From Marinomonas hwangdonensis (lineage in GTDB: Bacteria; Pseudomonadota; Gammaproteobacteria; Pseudomonadales; Marinomonadaceae): a DNA stretch of 64,000 nucleotides. The notes beneath the pieces were generated by a model that saw only the letters and a list, made by a program, of their open reading frames with translations, was not told the DNA's origin and ran no database searches. Location of the stretch: positions 62,001 through 126,000 of the forward strand of contig NZ_RIZG01000008.1 in the NCBI RefSeq assembly GCF_003721245.1. Reading direction: 5' to 3'. This document shows positions 1 through 9,713 of the stretch, piece after piece. Within the stretch, counting starts at the first letter, position 1. The number at the start of each line of letters is the position of its first letter. A program made the position numbers and the translations under genes.

Positions 1-660
1 CATGGCGTCAATCGGATAATCGTTGATGAGTTGAGTCAGCGCATTAATATCCCTATCGAGCTTATGCATGTCGGTCCTTGGTCTAGAGCACAAACAGAAG
101 TTAGAAATGGTCGAGTCGATTTGATAGCGGGGGCGTTTTACACCAATGAGCGCGCCGATTACATGGATTATTTCACTCCTGTGATGCTGCATACTTCGAG
201 TGTAGTGTGGCAACATAAAGAAAAACCTTTTCGATTTGAACGCAAGGAAGATTTGGAAACAAAATGGGGCGTTACTGTTATTAACAACAGCTTTGGTCAG
301 GCATTCGATCAATATGCGCAATATAATCTGAATCTTTTAGCGGTCGCTAGCTTATCTCAAGCCCTACAAATGTTAGCCAGTAATCGAGTCGATTATGTAT
401 TGTATGAGAAGAATCCAGCGTACGCTTACGTAAATAAATTGGGGCTACATGACGTTTTAATGCCCGTTCAGCCTTATATCAGCAGAGAAGGTCTGTATTT
501 GACTTTGTCAAAGCTATCGCCCTGTAACAACACAGAAACCAAGCGTAAAATTGTAGCGAGTTTGCAGGAAATGCAACAGGAAGGCTTTATGGCGCAGGCG
601 TTAAACAAGGGAATACAAGAGTGGGAAGCTTTAGGCCATGTTGGTTTGGCATTACCTTAA
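1..660 (+). CDS. Periplasmic amino-acid-type solute-binding protein (3' part)
   Basis: The reading frame is open from the first base, so the gene begins upstream of the window and only its last 219 codons are seen. The visible part looks like family 3 extracellular solute-binding proteins (SBP_bac_3): a stretch around a 'GRVDLIAGAFYTNERADYMDYFTP' type segment, where the ligand lobe recognises that the host is sampling residues, then a 'GVTVINNSFGQAFDQY' type second lobe, and a C-terminal helix region. The N-terminal signal peptide must lie outside the window. No permease or ATPase gene follows, so it may be an orphan binding or sensing protein. The ligand cannot be deduced. Its stop codon lies inside a stem-loop shared with the convergent glgA. 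Confidence 0.75.
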   Translation, partial: HGVNRIIVDELSQRINIPIELMHVGPWSRAQTEVRNGRVDLIAGAFYTNERADYMDYFTPVMLHTSSVVWQHKEKPFRFERKEDLETKWGVTVINNSFGQAFDQYAQYNLNLLAVASLSQALQMLASNRVDYVLYEKNPAYAYVNKLGLHDVLMPVQPYISREGLYLTLSKLSPCNNTETKRKIVASLQEMQQEGFMAQALNKGIQEWEALGHVGLALP

Positions 661-699
661 TCCGCCACCCTGTGTTAATTGTATGTTGGCGGCGGATTA
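658..699. terminator. Stem-loop between convergent solute-binding gene and glgA
   Basis: The 12-nt arms at 658-669 (TAATCCGCCACC) and 688-699 (GGCGGCGGATTA) pair with one mismatch around an 18-nt loop. The left arm overlaps the stop codon of the upstream gene. There is no U-tract on either strand, so it is not a canonical intrinsic terminator; it could be a 3'-end protecting hairpin serving one or both convergent transcripts. Confidence 0.4.
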
Positions 700-730
700 A
701 TCGAACTAAAGCGACGAACTCGCTAAAAGG

Positions 731-2164
731 TTAACGGTTCAGCAGGGACTGATAAAGATCCACCCATTGACCAGTCACCGCTTCCCAACTGTAATCGTAT
801 TGCATTGCGTTGATTTGTTTTGCTTGCCAGCTCTGAGTATCATAAAAGCAGGTCATGCAACGCAACAGAGCAGCCGATAAATCGTTTGAATTCGCCTCTT
901 TAAATACAAACCCATTAGCGCGATCGCCGTCTTCAAATACCGTATCGGCCAACCCCCCTGTCTGTCTAACCACGGGCAAAGTGCCATATTTTAATGCGTA
1001 AAGTTGGGTTAATCCGCAGGGCTCAAATCGAGAAGGGATAATGAGTGCATCAATGCCGGCTTGAATGCGGTGTGAATAATCTTCAAAGTACCCAATACGC
1101 ACAGAGACTTGTGCTGGATAACGCTCTTGAAGGGCCAAATAACCTGCTTCTAAGTGTTTATCACCAGATCCTAATACGACAAGTCGAGCACCTTTTTCGA
1201 TCAGCTCTGGCATGGCTTCTAATACTAGATCAAGCCCCTTTTGCTCGGTCAAACGACTTATCACACCAAATACCGGTTGCTGGATGTCCTCTGATAAAGC
1301 ATTTTCTTCTAACAAAGCCAATTTGTTATGGTTTTTTTGATGCAATGTATCAAGGCCATAATTAAGGGGAATAAGCGCGTCTTTTTCTGGGGACCATTGA
1401 TCATAATCAACGCCGTTTAAAATTCCGACTAGCTTGTCTTGGTGGGCTCTGAGCGTACCATCAAGTCCGTCACCGTACTCAGATGTGAGGATCTCTTTGG
1501 CGTAGGTGGGGCTGACGGTAGTAATGGCATCAGCGAAGACGAGGCCAGATTTAAGTCCAGAAAAACGACCATAAAACTCCATGCCATGAAGACTGAGTAG
1601 TTCCGGAGAAAGTTGCATGTCAGCAAATTGATCCATGTCAAAGCTACCGTTATAACGCAAATTATGTACCGTAGTGACAACGGGGATGTGCTTTACTTTC
1701 CAACTTTCAAGGTAAGCGGCGGCAAACCCTGTTTGCCAATCATTGAGATGAAGAATATCGGCTTGCCAATTTATTAAGTGACCATGCAGTGCAAGCCTTG
1801 CTGTCGCCCAAGATAGCGCGGCAAATCGTATATGATTATCTTGAAAATCAATGCCATCTTGATCAAGGTAAGGGCCGCCATTGCGTTCGTATAGCGCTTG
1901 GCATTGCAATAACCAAATAGGCGTGCCATTTTCGGGAATATGCGTTTCTAATAACAGTAAATCACCGACCCCAAATGGGTTTCCTAGGTTGATAGTCTGC
2001 TTAATTGGCGCTACCTTTTCTAGTATACCTTGATAAGCTGGCATGATGAGTTTGATTTCGTGGCCTTTGTTTCGCAGCGCCACTGGTAGGGCGCCAGACA
2101 CATCGGCTAATCCGCCGGTTTTTATAAGGGGATAAATTTCTGAGGCAGCAAAAAGTATTTTCAT
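731..2164 (-). CDS. glgA: Glycogen synthase (ADP-glucose type)
   Basis: Transfers glucose from ADP-glucose to the non-reducing end of an alpha-1,4-glucan (GT5 family, cytoplasm). The protein is 477 residues, normal for bacterial GlgA. The N-terminal ADP-glucose binding motif KTGGLADV is at residues 15-22, a second-lobe 'ISRLTEQKG' motif at about 302-310, and the catalytic-lobe motif 'SRFEPCGL' with the conserved Glu near 381, followed by a second KTGGL-like 'RQTGGLADT'. It is divergent from glgC with 93 bp between the starts, so substrate supply and polymerisation are probably controlled from one short intergenic region. No branching enzyme, debranching enzyme or phosphorylase gene is present in the window. 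Confidence 0.96.
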   Translation of the reverse strand: MKILFAASEIYPLIKTGGLADVSGALPVALRNKGHEIKLIMPAYQGILEKVAPIKQTINLGNPFGVGDLLLLETHIPENGTPIWLLQCQALYERNGGPYLDQDGIDFQDNHIRFAALSWATARLALHGHLINWQADILHLNDWQTGFAAAYLESWKVKHIPVVTTVHNLRYNGSFDMDQFADMQLSPELLSLHGMEFYGRFSGLKSGLVFADAITTVSPTYAKEILTSEYGDGLDGTLRAHQDKLVGILNGVDYDQWSPEKDALIPLNYGLDTLHQKNHNKLALLEENALSEDIQQPVFGVISRLTEQKGLDLVLEAMPELIEKGARLVVLGSGDKHLEAGYLALQERYPAQVSVRIGYFEDYSHRIQAGIDALIIPSRFEPCGLTQLYALKYGTLPVVRQTGGLADTVFEDGDRANGFVFKEANSNDLSAALLRCMTCFYDTQSWQAKQINAMQYDYSWEAVTGQWVDLYQSLLNR

Positions 2165-2178
2165 TATTAAGCAACTTA

Positions 2179-2207
2179 TTGATTTGGAATTGTGTTAAGA
2201 GTATACC
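2179..2207 (+). promoter_or_regulatory. Candidate sigma-70 promoter for glgC
   Basis: TTGATT at 2179-2184, 17 bp spacer, TATACC at 2202-2207, about 50 bp ahead of the glgC start in the 93-bp glgA/glgC divergent spacer. Pattern match by eye only. Confidence 0.3.
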
Positions 2208-2257
2208 TAAACGGGACTTCTAGTAGAGTGTGTTGATAAAAATTTTAAGGGCTTCAC

Positions 2258-3511
2258 ATGGATTTAAACACAGCACGTATGAAAACATTGTCCATCATTT
2301 TGGCTGGTGGACGTGGCTCACGGCTAAAACAGTTAACTGATAATCGCTCCAAGCCTGCCGTTCCGATTGCAGGTAAATATAAAATCATCGACTTTCCGTT
2401 ATCCAATTGTATTAATTCCAGCATGCGCCGTATTGCTGTATTAACGCAATACCGATCACACACATTGAATCAACATATTCAACGGGGCTGGAACTTCCTT
2501 CGTTCTGACTTTAATGAATTTATTGAGCTTTGGCCTGCTCAACAGCAAACCGGCGGTGATTGGTATCGTGGCACGGCCGATGCTGTGTATCAAAATTTAA
2601 GCATGATCAACGGTTTGGAAAGTGAATACATTCTGATTCTGGCGGGAGATCATGTTTACAAACAAGATTACAGCATCATGCTGCAAGAACACATCGAAAG
2701 TGGGGCGGATGTAACGGTTGCTTGCATTGAGGTGCCTTTGCATGAGGCCGATCAATTTGGCGTAATGCACATTGACGATGAAGACAACATCATTGCCTTT
2801 GAAGAAAAGCCGTCAAATCCACCTACTATGCCGGGCAAGCCCGATGTGTCTTTAGCCAGCATGGGGATCTATATCTTCAACACCAAATTCTTATCTGAGA
2901 ATTTAAATTTAGATGCGCATGATGATGATTCAAGCCATGACTTTGGCAAAGATTTAATTCCTCTGTTTATTGGTCGCTGTAAAATCAAAGCGCACCATTT
3001 TTCTAAGAGTGTTGTGGCCAATTCGAATTACCCAGATAAACCCTACTGGCGTGATGTGGGTACGTTAACGGCGTATTGGGAAGCCAATATGGATTTGACA
3101 CGCCTTGTGCCAGAGTTGGATTTGTACGATGAAGAGTGGCCAATACGCACAGCGCAATACCAGCGTCCTGCAGCGAAATTTAACTATAATTACGAAGAGC
3201 GCATTGGTACGGCATTAAATTCCGTTGTGTCTGCTGGTTGTATTGTTTCTGGTTCAACGGTTGAGCAATCTATTTTATTTAATAATGTGAGGGTAAACTC
3301 TTATTCTCACGTGAATAAATCGGTTATCTTGCCTCGATGTGATATTGGTCGTCATTGTCGCCTGAACAAGGTTGTAGTAGATTCTGATTGCCATATACCA
3401 GAAGGAACCGTGATTGGTGAAGATCCGGTGGCAGATGCTGCACGATTTTATCGTAATTCTGACGGTATCACCTTAGTAACTCAAGGTATGATAGAAGCCC
3501 TATCAGAGTAA
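2258..3511 (+). CDS. glgC: Glucose-1-phosphate adenylyltransferase (ADP-glucose pyrophosphorylase)
   Basis: Makes ADP-glucose from ATP and glucose-1-phosphate, the committed step of glycogen synthesis. The 417-residue protein has the nucleotidyltransferase signature 'LAGGRGSRL' at about residues 15-23, then 'SKPAVPIAGKYKIIDFPLSN', the substrate-site region 'WYRGTADAVYQN' and the 'ILAGDHVYK' metal site. The C-terminal half is a hexapeptide-type left-handed beta-helix. The ATG at 2258 has an AAGGG ribosome-binding site a few bases upstream. A strong intrinsic terminator follows at 3561, so glgC is probably transcribed alone. GlgC enzymes are usually allosterically controlled by glycolytic metabolites; effector specificity cannot be read from sequence. 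Confidence 0.96.
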   Translation: MDLNTARMKTLSIILAGGRGSRLKQLTDNRSKPAVPIAGKYKIIDFPLSNCINSSMRRIAVLTQYRSHTLNQHIQRGWNFLRSDFNEFIELWPAQQQTGGDWYRGTADAVYQNLSMINGLESEYILILAGDHVYKQDYSIMLQEHIESGADVTVACIEVPLHEADQFGVMHIDDEDNIIAFEEKPSNPPTMPGKPDVSLASMGIYIFNTKFLSENLNLDAHDDDSSHDFGKDLIPLFIGRCKIKAHHFSKSVVANSNYPDKPYWRDVGTLTAYWEANMDLTRLVPELDLYDEEWPIRTAQYQRPAAKFNYNYEERIGTALNSVVSAGCIVSGSTVEQSILFNNVRVNSYSHVNKSVILPRCDIGRHCRLNKVVVDSDCHIPEGTVIGEDPVADAARFYRNSDGITLVTQGMIEALSE

Positions 3512-3560
3512 TGTTTATAGTTTGAGTGTGAGTGACATAACTTGCCTCTGTGTTACCTTT

Positions 3561-3589
3561 AAAGCCGCTTTTTTTAAAGCGGCTTTTTA
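3561..3589 (+). terminator. Intrinsic terminator after glgC
   Basis: Perfect 11-bp stem AAAGCCGCTTT (3561-3571) with AAAGCGGCTTT (3576-3586), a TTTT loop and a short T-rich tail, about 50 bp past the glgC stop. Confidence 0.85.
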
Positions 3590-3618
3590 TTGATGGTGTT
3601 GATGTTATCCCCGTAACC

Positions 3619-3648
3619 TGTGGATAACCCTATTGGTGACTGTATAAT
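3619..3648 (+). promoter_or_regulatory. ribE promoter -10 with overlapping DnaA-box-like palindrome
   Basis: A perfect TATAAT at 3643-3648 lies about 127 bp before the ribE start. Upstream, GTTATCC (3604-3610) and GGATAAC (3622-3628) form an inverted repeat. The right half sits in TGTGGATAA (3619-3627), the reverse complement of the DnaA box TTATCCACA, and occupies the -35 position. No good -35 hexamer is seen. DnaA control is only a possibility. Confidence 0.35.
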
Positions 3649-3774
3649 AACTTTCGCAAAGCCAGTCTTTATGCTGCTTTAGCCGTGGGTGTTCATTTCT
3701 TCTTCAGTCCTTGGCAAGGTAAGCGCGTTTTAGCAAATAAGGCTTTATTTTTTCTTTATCGATTAGGAGACTTT

Positions 3775-4407
3775 ATGTTCACAGGTATCATTCAAGGAAC
3801 GGCAACAGTCAAAATGACTCAATCGCTTGGTCGTAATAAGCGCTTGCAAGTGGTCTTCCCTGCGGGTGTGATGCTTGGTCAGCAGTTAGGGGCCAGTGTG
3901 GCTATAAATGGTGTTTGTTTGACCGTGGCTGAAATTGGCCATGACGTTTTAACGTTTGATGTGATTGATACGACTTTGGCTTTAACTAACATTGGTCTTT
4001 TGCAGATTGGTGATGATGTTAACTTCGAACGCGCCGCTAAAATGGGCGATGAAATTGGTGGTCACATTATGTCAGGTCACATTATGACGTCGGTGGTTGT
4101 ATCAAGAATTGAAAAAATGGAAGAAAGTGTCCACATCCGCTTTACTTTGGACCGCCAAGAGCAAGTTGATGCTAGGCGCTATTTGTTTGATAAAGGCTAT
4201 GTGGGGTTAAATGGCGCGAGTTTAACCATCAGTGCGATTGGTAATGATTGGATCGAAGTGTCACTTATCCCCGAGACGCTAAGATTAACCATATTTGGTC
4301 AGTTGTCAGTATCAGACAGAGTCAATTTGGAAATTGATTCGCATACACAAGCCACGGTCGACACAGTAGAGCGTATTTTGAAGCAAAGAGGCATAGTGTT
4401 GCCATAA
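3775..4407 (+). CDS. ribE: Riboflavin synthase alpha subunit
   Basis: Dismutates two 6,7-dimethyl-8-ribityllumazine molecules to riboflavin plus a pyrimidine by-product, the last step of riboflavin synthesis. The protein begins with the canonical MFTGIIQG and carries two homologous lumazine-binding halves, roughly residues 1-97 and 98-200; 'MSGHI' type motifs and the repeated 'GASLTIS'/'GVCLTVA' segments are visible. I chose the ATG at 3775 (210 residues) because TTAGGAGA precedes it and the N-terminus then matches the family. The frame is open for 30 more codons upstream, but that extension has no family character. The other rib genes are not adjacent, so this is a stand-alone copy. No FMN riboswitch-like sequence is seen in the leader. 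Confidence 0.95.
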   Translation: MFTGIIQGTATVKMTQSLGRNKRLQVVFPAGVMLGQQLGASVAINGVCLTVAEIGHDVLTFDVIDTTLALTNIGLLQIGDDVNFERAAKMGDEIGGHIMSGHIMTSVVVSRIEKMEESVHIRFTLDRQEQVDARRYLFDKGYVGLNGASLTISAIGNDWIEVSLIPETLRLTIFGQLSVSDRVNLEIDSHTQATVDTVERILKQRGIVLP

Positions 4408-4537
4408 TCAAATATCTCAACCCTATTTTCAGCCATTGCTCGTCTAATGGTTTGAAATAAATGGAGTATAGGCGCGATTTTCGGTAGAATGCACGCCAAT
4501 TTCTATCCTGAAAATGTGTTGATAAGTGCGGCCACTG

Positions 4538-4558
4538 ACACCTTTTACAGGTGTTTTT
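4538..4558 (+). terminator. Small intrinsic terminator after ribE
   Basis: A 6-bp stem ACACCT/AGGTGT with a 5-nt loop is followed by a run of five T. It lies about 130 bp past ribE and just before the putative lepA promoter. Confidence 0.45.
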
Positions 4559-4572
4559 AGCCAAAAGAGGGT

Positions 4573-4600
4573 TTGATTAGCACAGCATTGTGGCTAAATA
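4573..4600 (+). promoter_or_regulatory. Candidate promoter for the lepA operon
   Basis: TTGATT at 4573-4578, 16 bp spacer, TAAATA at 4595-4600, about 55 bp upstream of the lepA GTG. Assigned by eye. Confidence 0.3.
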
Positions 4601-4655
4601 ACGTTGTTATCAACAGGTATTCATTCAAATATCGCTTTTAAAGTGTGAGTAAATA

Positions 4656-6461
4656 GTGTCTTCCAATAATCTTAAGCACATACGCAATTTTAGTATTATC
4701 GCCCACATTGACCACGGTAAATCGACGCTAGCGGACCGTTTCATCCAAACTTGTGAAGGCTTGAGTGAGCGTGAAATGTCAGCTCAAGTTCTTGACTCGA
4801 TGGACATCGAACGTGAGCGAGGGATCACCATCAAGGCGCAAAGCGTTACCCTTGATTATCATGCGCTGGATGGGCAAACCTACCAATTAAATTTCATTGA
4901 CACGCCTGGACACGTGGATTTTTCCTATGAAGTGTCGCGCTCCTTGGCCGCCTGTGAAGGTGCTTTGCTGGTCGTGGACGCCGCTCAAGGGGTGGAAGCG
5001 CAATCAGTAGCAAATTGTTACACGGCTATCGAGCAGGGCCTCGAAGTAATGCCAGTGTTAAACAAAATTGACTTGCCACAGGCTGAGCCTGAGCGAGTCA
5101 GCGCTGAAATCGAAGAGATTATTGGTATTGACGCAATGAATGCGGTGACCTGTTCCGCTAAGACCGGTGTGGGCATCAGTGAGGTTCTTGAGCGTTTGGT
5201 CGCGACGATTCCACCACCAGAGGGTGATGTGGATGCGCCACTTCAGGCTTTGATTATCGACTCTTGGTTTGATAATTACCTTGGTGTGGTGTCATTGGTT
5301 CGTATCAAACAAGGCACCTTGAAAAAGAAAGATAAAATTTTCATCAAATCAACCAAACAAACTCACCCCGTTGATATGGCTGGTATTTTTACGCCAAAAC
5401 GTAAAGAAACCGGCATCTTACGGGCGGGTGAAGTAGGTTATGTTGTGGCGGGTATAAAAGACATCCATGGCGCACCAGTAGGTGACACCATTACTCACGC
5501 CTCTACCCCTAATGTCCCTCAGTTAGCCGGTTTTAAAAAAGTAAAACCGCAAGTGTATGCTGGTGTATTCCCAGTTAGCTCAGATGACTTCGAAGATTTC
5601 CGCGTTGCACTTGATAAATTAACATTGAATGATGCCTCTTTGTTCTTTGAACCAGAAAGTTCGGATGCATTAGGTTTTGGTTTCCGCTGTGGCTTTTTGG
5701 GTATGCTGCACATGGAGATCATTCAAGAACGTTTAGAACGCGAATACGATCTAGACTTAATCACGACTGCGCCAACGGTAGTGTATGAAGTCGAATTAAA
5801 TAATGGTGATGTGATCAACGTTGACAGTCCGTCAAAAATGCCTGATCCCGGTACGATTAAAGAAATGCGCGAGCCAATCGTAGAAGCCAATATTTTGGTG
5901 CCGCAAGAATATCTGGGTAACGTGATTACTTTGTGTGTGGAAAAACGTGGTATTCAGAAAGACATGCTTTATGTTGGTCGCCAAGTGCAGTTGCGTTATG
6001 AGCTGCCAATGAACGAAGTGGTCATGGATTTCTTTGATAAACTCAAATCTTGTAGTCGCGGTTTTGCGTCACTTGATTACAGCTTCTCTCACTTTAGCCC
6101 CGCTCCTTTATGCCGATTAGATATCTTGATCAATGGCGAGCGAGTCGATGCTTTGGCGCTGATTATGCACAAGGATAACGTACAGTATAAAGGTCGTGCT
6201 TTGTGTGAAAAAATGAAAGATTTGATTCCTCGTCAGATGTTTGATGTGGCGATTCAAGGTGCGGTGGGTGCAAAAATCATTTCACGTACGACAGTAAAAG
6301 CGCTACGTAAAAACGTGATTGCTAAATGTTACGGTGGTGATGTGAGCCGTAAGAAGAAATTGCTGCAGAAGCAGAAAGAAGGTAAGAAACGCATGAAGCA
6401 GGTAGGTAATGTAGAGGTGCCTCAGTCTGCCTTTTTGGCCGTTCTTCAGCTTGACAGCTAG
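4656..6461 (+). CDS. lepA: Elongation factor 4 (back-translocating GTPase LepA)
   Basis: A ribosome-associated GTPase related to EF-G that acts on stalled or mistranslocated ribosomes. The protein is 601 residues, the usual length. The P-loop 'AHIDHGKST' is at residues 16-24, switch II '[12 protein letters not shown]' follows, and the guanine-specificity motif is 'NKID'. The LepA-specific C-terminal domain ends with a lysine-rich '[16 protein letters not shown]' stretch. The start is GTG at 4656, which gives the conserved '[14 protein letters not shown]'-like N-terminus. It heads the lepA-lepB-rnc-era-recO-acpS run, a classic gammaproteobacterial order; the upstream rpoE-mucD cluster found in some relatives is not here. 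Confidence 0.97.
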   Translation: MSSNNLKHIRNFSIIAHIDHGKSTLADRFIQTCEGLSEREMSAQVLDSMDIERERGITIKAQSVTLDYHALDGQTYQLNFIDTPGHVDFSYEVSRSLAACEGALLVVDAAQGVEAQSVANCYTAIEQGLEVMPVLNKIDLPQAEPERVSAEIEEIIGIDAMNAVTCSAKTGVGISEVLERLVATIPPPEGDVDAPLQALIIDSWFDNYLGVVSLVRIKQGTLKKKDKIFIKSTKQTHPVDMAGIFTPKRKETGILRAGEVGYVVAGIKDIHGAPVGDTITHASTPNVPQLAGFKKVKPQVYAGVFPVSSDDFEDFRVALDKLTLNDASLFFEPESSDALGFGFRCGFLGMLHMEIIQERLEREYDLDLITTAPTVVYEVELNNGDVINVDSPSKMPDPGTIKEMREPIVEANILVPQEYLGNVITLCVEKRGIQKDMLYVGRQVQLRYELPMNEVVMDFFDKLKSCSRGFASLDYSFSHFSPAPLCRLDILINGERVDALALIMHKDNVQYKGRALCEKMKDLIPRQMFDVAIQGAVGAKIISRTTVKALRKNVIAKCYGGDVSRKKKLLQKQKEGKKRMKQVGNVEVPQSAFLAVLQLDS

Positions 6462-6516
6462 TGTCAGATAATCAACCGGTGCGCTTTATCTGGCGCACCT
6501 TGATGGAGAAAAAGAA

Positions 6517-7341
6517 ATGGGTTTTGATTTCGAACTGATTCTGGCAATGGCCTTTTTGGTCACTGGAGCGTTTTGGGTATACGATCGCATTGTATACTTG
6601 CCTAAACGTAAAGTGGTACTGGCCAGTATGGCAGCGGAAGCGCGCAGCGCGTTGGACAAAGATGCACAACAGAGGTTAGCACAAACACCTAAATTAGTAG
6701 TAGAGGTAAAATCGTATTTTATCATTATTGCGGTGATTTTTGGGTTACGGTCTTTTGTTGTCGAGCCATTCCAAATCCCCTCTGGCTCTATGTTGCCGAC
6801 GTTAAAAATCGGCGATTTTATATTAGTTAACAAGTTTGAGTATGGGTTGCGTTTGCCGGTGTTAAACACGACGATAATACCAACAACCCAGCCAGAAGTC
6901 GGGGATGTGGTGGTGTTTAAATATCCACGAGATCCAAGTTTGAACTATATTAAACGCTTGATTGGTTTGCCGGGTGACAGAATCAGTTATCGCGATAAAG
7001 TTTTGACGGTCAATGGAGAGGTTGTTCCGAAAGCCTTTTTGGCTCGGCTTCCCGTTTCGTTGAACCCAAATAAAGAACCCGTTGAATTATATCGTGAGAC
7101 CTTAGGGGGTCTTGCTTATGAGACATACAACAGCTACCGGTTTACGCCAAACGAGAACGACTGGGTTGTCCCTGAAGGGCATTACTTTGTTATGGGAGAC
7201 AACCGTGACAACAGTGCAGACAGCCGATCTTGGGGTTTCGTCCCTGAGGGCAATTTAAAAGGCCGTGCGTTTTATGTCTGGCTGCACTGGGATGAATTTC
7301 TCAGTATTCCGAGCTTTAAGAATAACGGTTTGATTGAATAA
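6517..7341 (+). CDS. lepB: Signal peptidase I
   Basis: Inner-membrane serine protease that removes signal peptides from exported pre-proteins on the periplasmic side. The 274-residue protein has an N-terminal membrane helix (about residues 5-23), a short basic cytoplasmic loop, a second membrane helix (about 65-80), then the catalytic box 'PSGSMLPTL' with Ser91 and the general-base box '[11 protein letters not shown]' with Lys146. The terminal '[17 protein letters not shown]' motif (box E) is intact. GGAGAAA precedes the ATG. It lies 55 bp after lepA and 17 bp before rnc, in the same transcript. Confidence 0.97.
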   Translation: MGFDFELILAMAFLVTGAFWVYDRIVYLPKRKVVLASMAAEARSALDKDAQQRLAQTPKLVVEVKSYFIIIAVIFGLRSFVVEPFQIPSGSMLPTLKIGDFILVNKFEYGLRLPVLNTTIIPTTQPEVGDVVVFKYPRDPSLNYIKRLIGLPGDRISYRDKVLTVNGEVVPKAFLARLPVSLNPNKEPVELYRETLGGLAYETYNSYRFTPNENDWVVPEGHYFVMGDNRDNSADSRSWGFVPEGNLKGRAFYVWLHWDEFLSIPSFKNNGLIE

Positions 7342-7358
7342 GTATTTTTGGAGAAATT

Positions 7359-8042
7359 TTGAGTTCACAGTATCAGAAATTGTGTCGGCGAATCGGCTAT
7401 TTTTTTGCCGACCTAGGATTGCTTGAACTGGCGCTTACGCACCGTAGTTTTGGTGGCAAAAACAATGAACGTCTTGAGTTTTTGGGCGATTCCATTTTGA
7501 ACTATGTCATAGCGGAAGATCTTTTTCACCGCTTCCCAAAAGCCAAAGAGGGTGAGTTAAGCCGTTTACGTGCCTCGTTAGTAAAGGGTGACACTTTAGC
7601 AGAGCTTGCCAGAGAATTTCAGCTTGGAGACTATCTGAAGTTGGGGGCTGGCGAACTGAAAAGTGGCGGGTTTCGACGCGACTCCATTTTAGCTGACACA
7701 GTAGAAGGGATCATCGGAGGCATTTATCTGGATGCCGGAATGGAAGTCTGTCGAGAGCATATTCTGGCATGGTACAAGGAGCGCCTTGACGCAACGTCGT
7801 TAAAAATAGTCACCAAAGATGCAAAAACTCGACTTCAAGAGTATCTACAAGCTCGCAAACACGCTTTACCTCAATATGATGTGGTAAACATCGTGGGGGA
7901 ACCGCACGATCAAACGTTTTTTGTTCACTGTCAAATCGAGCTTTGCGATCATTCGATCGAAGGTAAAGGAAATAGTCGCCGTATTGCAGAACAAAATGCC
8001 GCCGCAAAAGCACTAAAACAATTGGAAAAGAAAGATGTCTGA
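7359..8042 (+). CDS. rnc: Ribonuclease III
   Basis: Double-strand-specific endoribonuclease that processes rRNA precursors and structured mRNAs. The 227 residues comprise an N-terminal RNase III domain with the signature '[13 protein letters not shown]' (about residues 36-48) and catalytic acidic residues, then a C-terminal dsRNA-binding domain from about residue 150 ending in '[17 protein letters not shown]'. The start is TTG at 7359, chosen because GGAGA lies just upstream and no ATG occurs nearby in frame. Its last codons overlap the era start by 8 nt, indicating translational coupling. Confidence 0.96.
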   Translation: MSSQYQKLCRRIGYFFADLGLLELALTHRSFGGKNNERLEFLGDSILNYVIAEDLFHRFPKAKEGELSRLRASLVKGDTLAELAREFQLGDYLKLGAGELKSGGFRRDSILADTVEGIIGGIYLDAGMEVCREHILAWYKERLDATSLKIVTKDAKTRLQEYLQARKHALPQYDVVNIVGEPHDQTFFVHCQIELCDHSIEGKGNSRRIAEQNAAAKALKQLEKKDV

Positions 8043-8937
8043 GGTTGAAATTACGCATTGTGGTTATATTGCTATCGTGGGGCGCCCAAATGTGGGCAAG
8101 TCAACGCTGCTCAACCATATATTAGGACAAAAGCTATCAATCACCTCACGCAAGCCGCAAACGACTCGTGATCAAATTCTTGGAGTGAAAACAGAGGGGC
8201 ATTTTCAGGCCATTTATGTTGACACCCCAGGATTACACATTGGCGAAGCGAAAGCCATCAATCGGATTATGAACAAAACCGCTGCCGCCGCTTTGAAAGA
8301 TGTGGATGTGGTGCTGTTTGTGATTGATGCAGATCGCTGGACAGAAGAAGACGAGTCTGTTTTACAAAAAGTGAAACACGCGCGCTGCCCTGTTATTCTT
8401 GTGGTTAACAAAGTTGATCAGTTAGATCAGAAAGAAGATTTGCTTCCTCGTCTAGCTAACCTATCTGATCGCATGAATTTTGCACAGATTGTGCCTATTT
8501 CCGCGCTGCGTAATAATAATCTAGATCGACTGGAGCGTCTGGTTCAAGGGTATTTACCTGAGGGGACGCCGTTTTATCCTGAAGATCAGATTACGAACCG
8601 TAGTTCGCGTTTTTTGGCCGCTGAAATAGTGCGTGAGAAAATCACACGTCAGCTTGGTCAAGAAGTCCCTTATGAAGTGGCTGTACAAATAGAGGAATTC
8701 GTCTACGAAGAATCTGCTATTCACATCAGTGCTTTAATTTTGGTGGAAAGAAATGGCCAGAAGCGCATTATCATAGGTGAGCGCGGAGATAAGATTAAGC
8801 TGATTGGTAAGGAAGCCCGCATTGATATGGAGAACTTATTTCAGCATAAGGTAATGTTAAATTTGTGGATTAAAGTACGTTCTGGTTGGTCAGACGATGA
8901 ACGTGCCTTAGCCAGTTTGGGTTATTCAGAAGAATAA
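8035..8937 (+). CDS. era: GTPase Era (30S subunit maturation)
   Basis: Essential GTPase that binds the 3' end of 16S rRNA during small-subunit assembly. The 300 residues show G1 'GRPNVGKST', the switch region 'QTTRD', G3 'DTPGLH', G4 'NKVD' and G5 'SAL', followed by the C-terminal KH domain with '[21 protein letters not shown]'-type RNA-binding surface. It overlaps the end of rnc by 8 nt and is followed 5 nt later by recO. Confidence 0.97.
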   Translation: MSEVEITHCGYIAIVGRPNVGKSTLLNHILGQKLSITSRKPQTTRDQILGVKTEGHFQAIYVDTPGLHIGEAKAINRIMNKTAAAALKDVDVVLFVIDADRWTEEDESVLQKVKHARCPVILVVNKVDQLDQKEDLLPRLANLSDRMNFAQIVPISALRNNNLDRLERLVQGYLPEGTPFYPEDQITNRSSRFLAAEIVREKITRQLGQEVPYEVAVQIEEFVYEESAIHISALILVERNGQKRIIIGERGDKIKLIGKEARIDMENLFQHKVMLNLWIKVRSGWSDDERALASLGYSEE

Positions 8938-8942
8938 TTAAA

Positions 8943-9680
8943 ATGCGCGTCTCTGCGTATGTTATTCACACTCGTCCTTTCCAAGACAGTAAAATACTGC
9001 TTGATTTGTTAACGTTTGAGCAGGGATTGATTCGAGGCGTTTGGCGACTGCCTAAAAAAGAGGCTCGGGTCATACCTGGGTCTTTTTTGTGTTATGAGGT
9101 TGAATGCTCTGGTCGCGGTGATCTAAAAACTGTGAAAAGTCTTGAATCGGTTCAGTCGTCTTTAGTACTGGAAGGTTTGCCCCTCTATGCTGTTCTGTAT
9201 GCCCACGAGCTATTGGAAAAGTTATTACCGACAAACTTACCCTTGCCGGATATTTTTACGCTTTATCAGTGGCTTATCCAAAGCTTGTGTTCAGGTGTCG
9301 CGATAGCTCCCTTATTGAGACGATTTGAAGTGGGATTGTTCTCAGAATTAGGTATGGGCATCAATATGGTGTCCACTGGCCGGGGTGAGCGAGTGAAACC
9401 TAACCAGCTTTATCAGTTTCATCATAAGTTCGGTTTACGCCCTTACCATGGAGAGACACCCAAGCAACGGCCTATTCTATTCGTGGATGGCGCGGTGGCA
9501 TTAGGTTACCACGCGGGTCAATGGACTGATAAGCAGGTGTTAAGCCTTGCTAAAGAGTTGCACAGAAATTGGCTCGACAGTTTACTGAGTGGTAAGCCAA
9601 TCGTATCTAGAGGTTTGCTTCCTAAGCAGCCTTTTCAAGGGGAGCGGCATCTTGGGGTGCCGATATTTCGTGCCTTGTGA
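8943..9680 (+). CDS. recO: DNA repair protein RecO
   Basis: Recombination mediator of the RecFOR pathway; it anneals single strands and helps load RecA on SSB-coated gaps. The 245-residue protein has the N-terminal OB fold ('AYVIHTRPFQDSKILLDLLT' style start) and a helical C-terminal domain. The zinc-finger cysteine cluster found in some RecO proteins is not evident. It starts 5 nt after era and is followed by acpS after 33 nt. In many gammaproteobacteria pdxJ lies in this gap; here it does not. Confidence 0.93.
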   Translation: MRVSAYVIHTRPFQDSKILLDLLTFEQGLIRGVWRLPKKEARVIPGSFLCYEVECSGRGDLKTVKSLESVQSSLVLEGLPLYAVLYAHELLEKLLPTNLPLPDIFTLYQWLIQSLCSGVAIAPLLRRFEVGLFSELGMGINMVSTGRGERVKPNQLYQFHHKFGLRPYHGETPKQRPILFVDGAVALGYHAGQWTDKQVLSLAKELHRNWLDSLLSGKPIVSRGLLPKQPFQGERHLGVPIFRAL

Positions 9681-9713
9681 TTGAAAGATGCTAAATGATG
9701 TAAAGGTGAATGC

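Noticed and set aside
3655..3774. FMN riboswitch ahead of ribE
   Set aside because: The leader is short and lacks the conserved GGG/GGTG-type segments of the element; this gene is also not the usual target in gammaproteobacteria.
3685..3774. 30-residue N-terminal extension of riboflavin synthase
   Set aside because: The conserved MFTGII start has its own Shine-Dalgarno at 3775 and the extension looks non-homologous.
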